Assembly (NCBI GenBank): GCA_030598385.1
Contig: JAUVQB010000047.1
Coordinates: 1 to 8,122 of the forward strand
DNA: 8,122 bases
From: Alphaproteobacteria bacterium
Lineage (GTDB): Bacteria > Pseudomonadota > Alphaproteobacteria > Kiloniellales > JAKSDN01
Direction of reading: 5' to 3'
Within the stretch, counting starts at the first letter, position 1, and each line of letters begins with the position of its first letter. Of this stretch, positions 6,656 to 8,122 are shown one piece after another. The notes under the pieces were generated by a model that was not told where the DNA came from, did no database searches, and saw only the letters and a program-made list of their open reading frames with translations. A program made the translations under genes and the position numbers.

Positions 6656-7674
6656 TGAACCTCATCCGCACCGCCATCGACCGGCCGATCGCCGTGGTCG
6701 CGGCCGTGCTCATGGTCGTCATGTTCGGCCTGGTGGCGCTCGAAAACATTCCGATCCAGCTTGCGCCGGACGTCAACCGTCCGGTCATCACGATCAAGAC
6801 CAATTGGCCGGGCGCGGCGCCGGCCGAGGTCGAACGCGAGATCACCAACCGGCAGGAAGAGGAGATGGCCGGCCTGGAAGGTCTGCGCGAGATTACCGGG
6901 CGCGCAGAACAGGGACGGAGCCGCGTCACCCTGGAGTTCGCCGTCGGCACCAATATGGACCGGGCCTTGCTGCTGGTGGCGAACCGTCTCGACCGGGTGA
7001 CCGGCTATCCCGACGAGGCCGACGAACCGACACTCGATACCGCCGGCAGCGAAGACAGCCCGATCGCCTGGTTCATCGTCCGCCGTGCCGAGGGCAACGA
7101 GCGGCCGGTGCACGAGTTCGGCGACTTCGTGGAAGACGTCATTCAAGACCGCATCGAGCGAGTCCCGGGCGTGAGCCGGGTCACCGTTTACGGCGGCAGC
7201 GAACAGGAGATCCACGTCACCGTGGAACCGCAGCTGCTCGCCCGCTACGGCCTGACCGTCAGCTACGTGACCCAGGCGATGCGGTCTGCCAACGCCTCGA
7301 TTTCCGCGGGCGACATAGACGAGGGCAAGCGCCGTTACGTCGTCCGCACCGAAGGAGAGCTCAACAAGCTCGAGGAAATCCGCAAGGTCGTCCTGAGATC
7401 GACCGAAGACGCGGCGACCGGCCGCCTGGCCCGGGTGACGGTGGGCGATATCGCCGAAGTGACTTTCGGCTTCAAGAAGCCGACCTCGTCGATCCGTATC
7501 TTGGGCGAACCGGCGCTCGCCTTCAATGCCGTGCGGGAGACCGGCGCCAACGTGATCCAAACCATGAGAGGGATCGCCGAGGCGGTCGATGAGCTCAACG
7601 CATCGGCGGTGCCCACGCCGGCATCCACGATCAGGGGCACGCTCACTACATCGCGAATCAGGCTGATGTTGTAG
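6655..7674 (+). CDS. RND (HAE1-like) efflux permease, N-terminal third, broken at about 7602
   Basis: The first 316 codons (6655-7602) match proton-driven RND permeases: a first transmembrane helix at about residues 12-30, the [14 protein letters not shown] strand (34-47), [10 protein letters not shown] (51-60), and periplasmic porter segments such as YPDEADEP (118-125), [11 protein letters not shown] (171-181) and the ANASISAGD loop (212-220), through to GANVIQTM (297-304) and DELNA (312-316). The family is normally about 1000-1050 residues, so roughly two thirds is missing. Codons after 7602 are antisense thiG sequence, and the TAG at 7672-7674 is accidental. With the upstream adaptor, overlapping by one base, it forms an efflux operon. 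The truncation most likely comes from a chimeric assembly join rather than a real pseudogene. Substrate unknown. Confidence 0.9.
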   Translation: MNLIRTAIDRPIAVVAAVLMVVMFGLVALENIPIQLAPDVNRPVITIKTNWPGAAPAEVEREITNRQEEEMAGLEGLREITGRAEQGRSRVTLEFAVGTNMDRALLLVANRLDRVTGYPDEADEPTLDTAGSEDSPIAWFIVRRAEGNERPVHEFGDFVEDVIQDRIERVPGVSRVTVYGGSEQEIHVTVEPQLLARYGLTVSYVTQAMRSANASISAGDIDEGKRRYVVRTEGELNKLEEIRKVVLRSTEDAATGRLARVTVGDIAEVTFGFKKPTSSIRILGEPALAFNAVRETGANVIQTMRGIAEAVDELNASAVPTPASTIRGTLTTSRIRLML

Positions 7675-8122
7675 GGATTGAGAATCCCCATACCCGAGCC
7701 GATGGGCGCCCCCAGGGGCATCACGGCAATGCAGCCCAGATCCTCAAGCTTTTTGCAGAGGATCGGGTCTTCGGTGCAGTAGGGCATCACCTTGAAACCT
7801 TTTTCCACCAGGATGCGCGCACCTTCCAGCACCATTTCCGCGTCCGGATAGAGCGTGTCTTCATCGGCGATCACTTCCAGCTTGATGAAATCGGTCTCCA
7901 GCACCTCCCGGGCCAGTTCCGCGGTCACCACCGCATCCTTGACCGTGTAACACCCGGCGGTGTTGGGCAGGATTTTCAGATTGTTCTTTTGCAGCAGGTT
8001 CAACACATTCTCGTCAGCCGGGGCGTCCAGATTCACCCGGCGGATAGCCACGGTCACCATCTCCGCGCCGCCTGCCTTGAGCGCCTTGATCAGCACATCG
8101 TTGTTCGGATAACGGGCCGATC
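7605..8122 (-). CDS. thiG: Thiazole synthase ThiG, internal fragment (3' end lost at junction, 5' end beyond window)
   Basis: Reading leftwards from the right edge gives about 172 codons of ThiG, the TIM-barrel enzyme that builds the thiazole phosphate of thiamine from DXP, ThiS-thiocarboxylate and dehydroglycine. Visible signatures are the RYPNND segment just inside the edge, [22 protein letters not shown], the Schiff-base lysine in [27 protein letters not shown] and [11 protein letters not shown], where the match ends. The normal continuation (a SDAAIAMELG-like segment and about 60 residues) is absent, because from 7604 leftwards the sequence is the RND gene in antisense; the frame merely stays open to 7335. 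The N-terminal residues, probably 15-20, lie outside. Three hand-counted 60-base lines are 55-58% GC, against 72-75% in two lines of the neighbouring efflux genes. It may therefore derive from another genome. Confidence 0.92.

Noticed and set aside
7335..7604. Continuation of the thiG frame leftwards, as if ThiG had a novel C-terminus
   Set aside because: This stretch is the antisense of conserved RND permease codons and has no ThiG resemblance. The open frame is an effect of base composition.
7603..7674. A natural short C-terminus for a 339-residue RND protein
   Set aside because: The last 23 codons are antisense thiG. RND permeases of about 330 residues lacking 11 of 12 transmembrane helices would not function.

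Overview
The window reads as chromosomal DNA of a high-GC alphaproteobacterium, probably Rhodospirillales-like. The basis is gene order: a minus-strand block reading histone-deacetylase-like hydrolase, xseB, ispA, dxs and then tlyA is an arrangement known from that class. This assignment rests on protein motifs and synteny only. No rRNA, tRNA, CRISPR array, insertion sequence or replication origin was found.

Layout, left to right. Positions 1-181 (minus) hold the first 60 codons of tlyA, an S4-domain rRNA methyltransferase cut by the window edge. Positions 468-1058 (plus) hold an NTP_transf_6 / COG3575 nucleotidyltransferase-like gene. It lies in the opposite direction between dxs and tlyA and is clearly lower in GC than its neighbours. 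Positions 1124-5268 (minus) are a compact cluster transcribed right to left: an HDAC/acetylpolyamine-amidohydrolase family protein, xseB (exonuclease VII small subunit), ispA (farnesyl diphosphate synthase) and dxs (1-deoxy-D-xylulose-5-phosphate synthase). xseB and ispA overlap by 4 bases. IspA and Dxs belong to the same route: Dxs makes the entry metabolite of the MEP pathway, and IspA condenses its C5 products to C15.

Positions 5269-5515 are a divergent intergenic region with two inverted repeats. From 5516 rightwards (plus) lie an RND efflux periplasmic adaptor (TTG start with a good ribosome binding site) and, overlapping it by one base, the first third of its RND inner-membrane permease.

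The permease stops matching its family at about 7602. From about 7605 to the right edge the sequence is an internal piece of thiG (thiazole synthase) on the minus strand, lower in GC, missing its 3' end at the junction and its 5' end at the window edge. Two genes broken at one point in opposite orientation, with a composition shift, is best explained by a chimeric assembly join; a real rearrangement is the alternative. The 7674 stop of the permease frame is therefore probably not its natural end.

I found no convincing new biological system. The points most worth a second look are the 7602-7605 junction, the low-GC gene inserted in the dxs-tlyA interval, and the inverted repeats ahead of the efflux operon.
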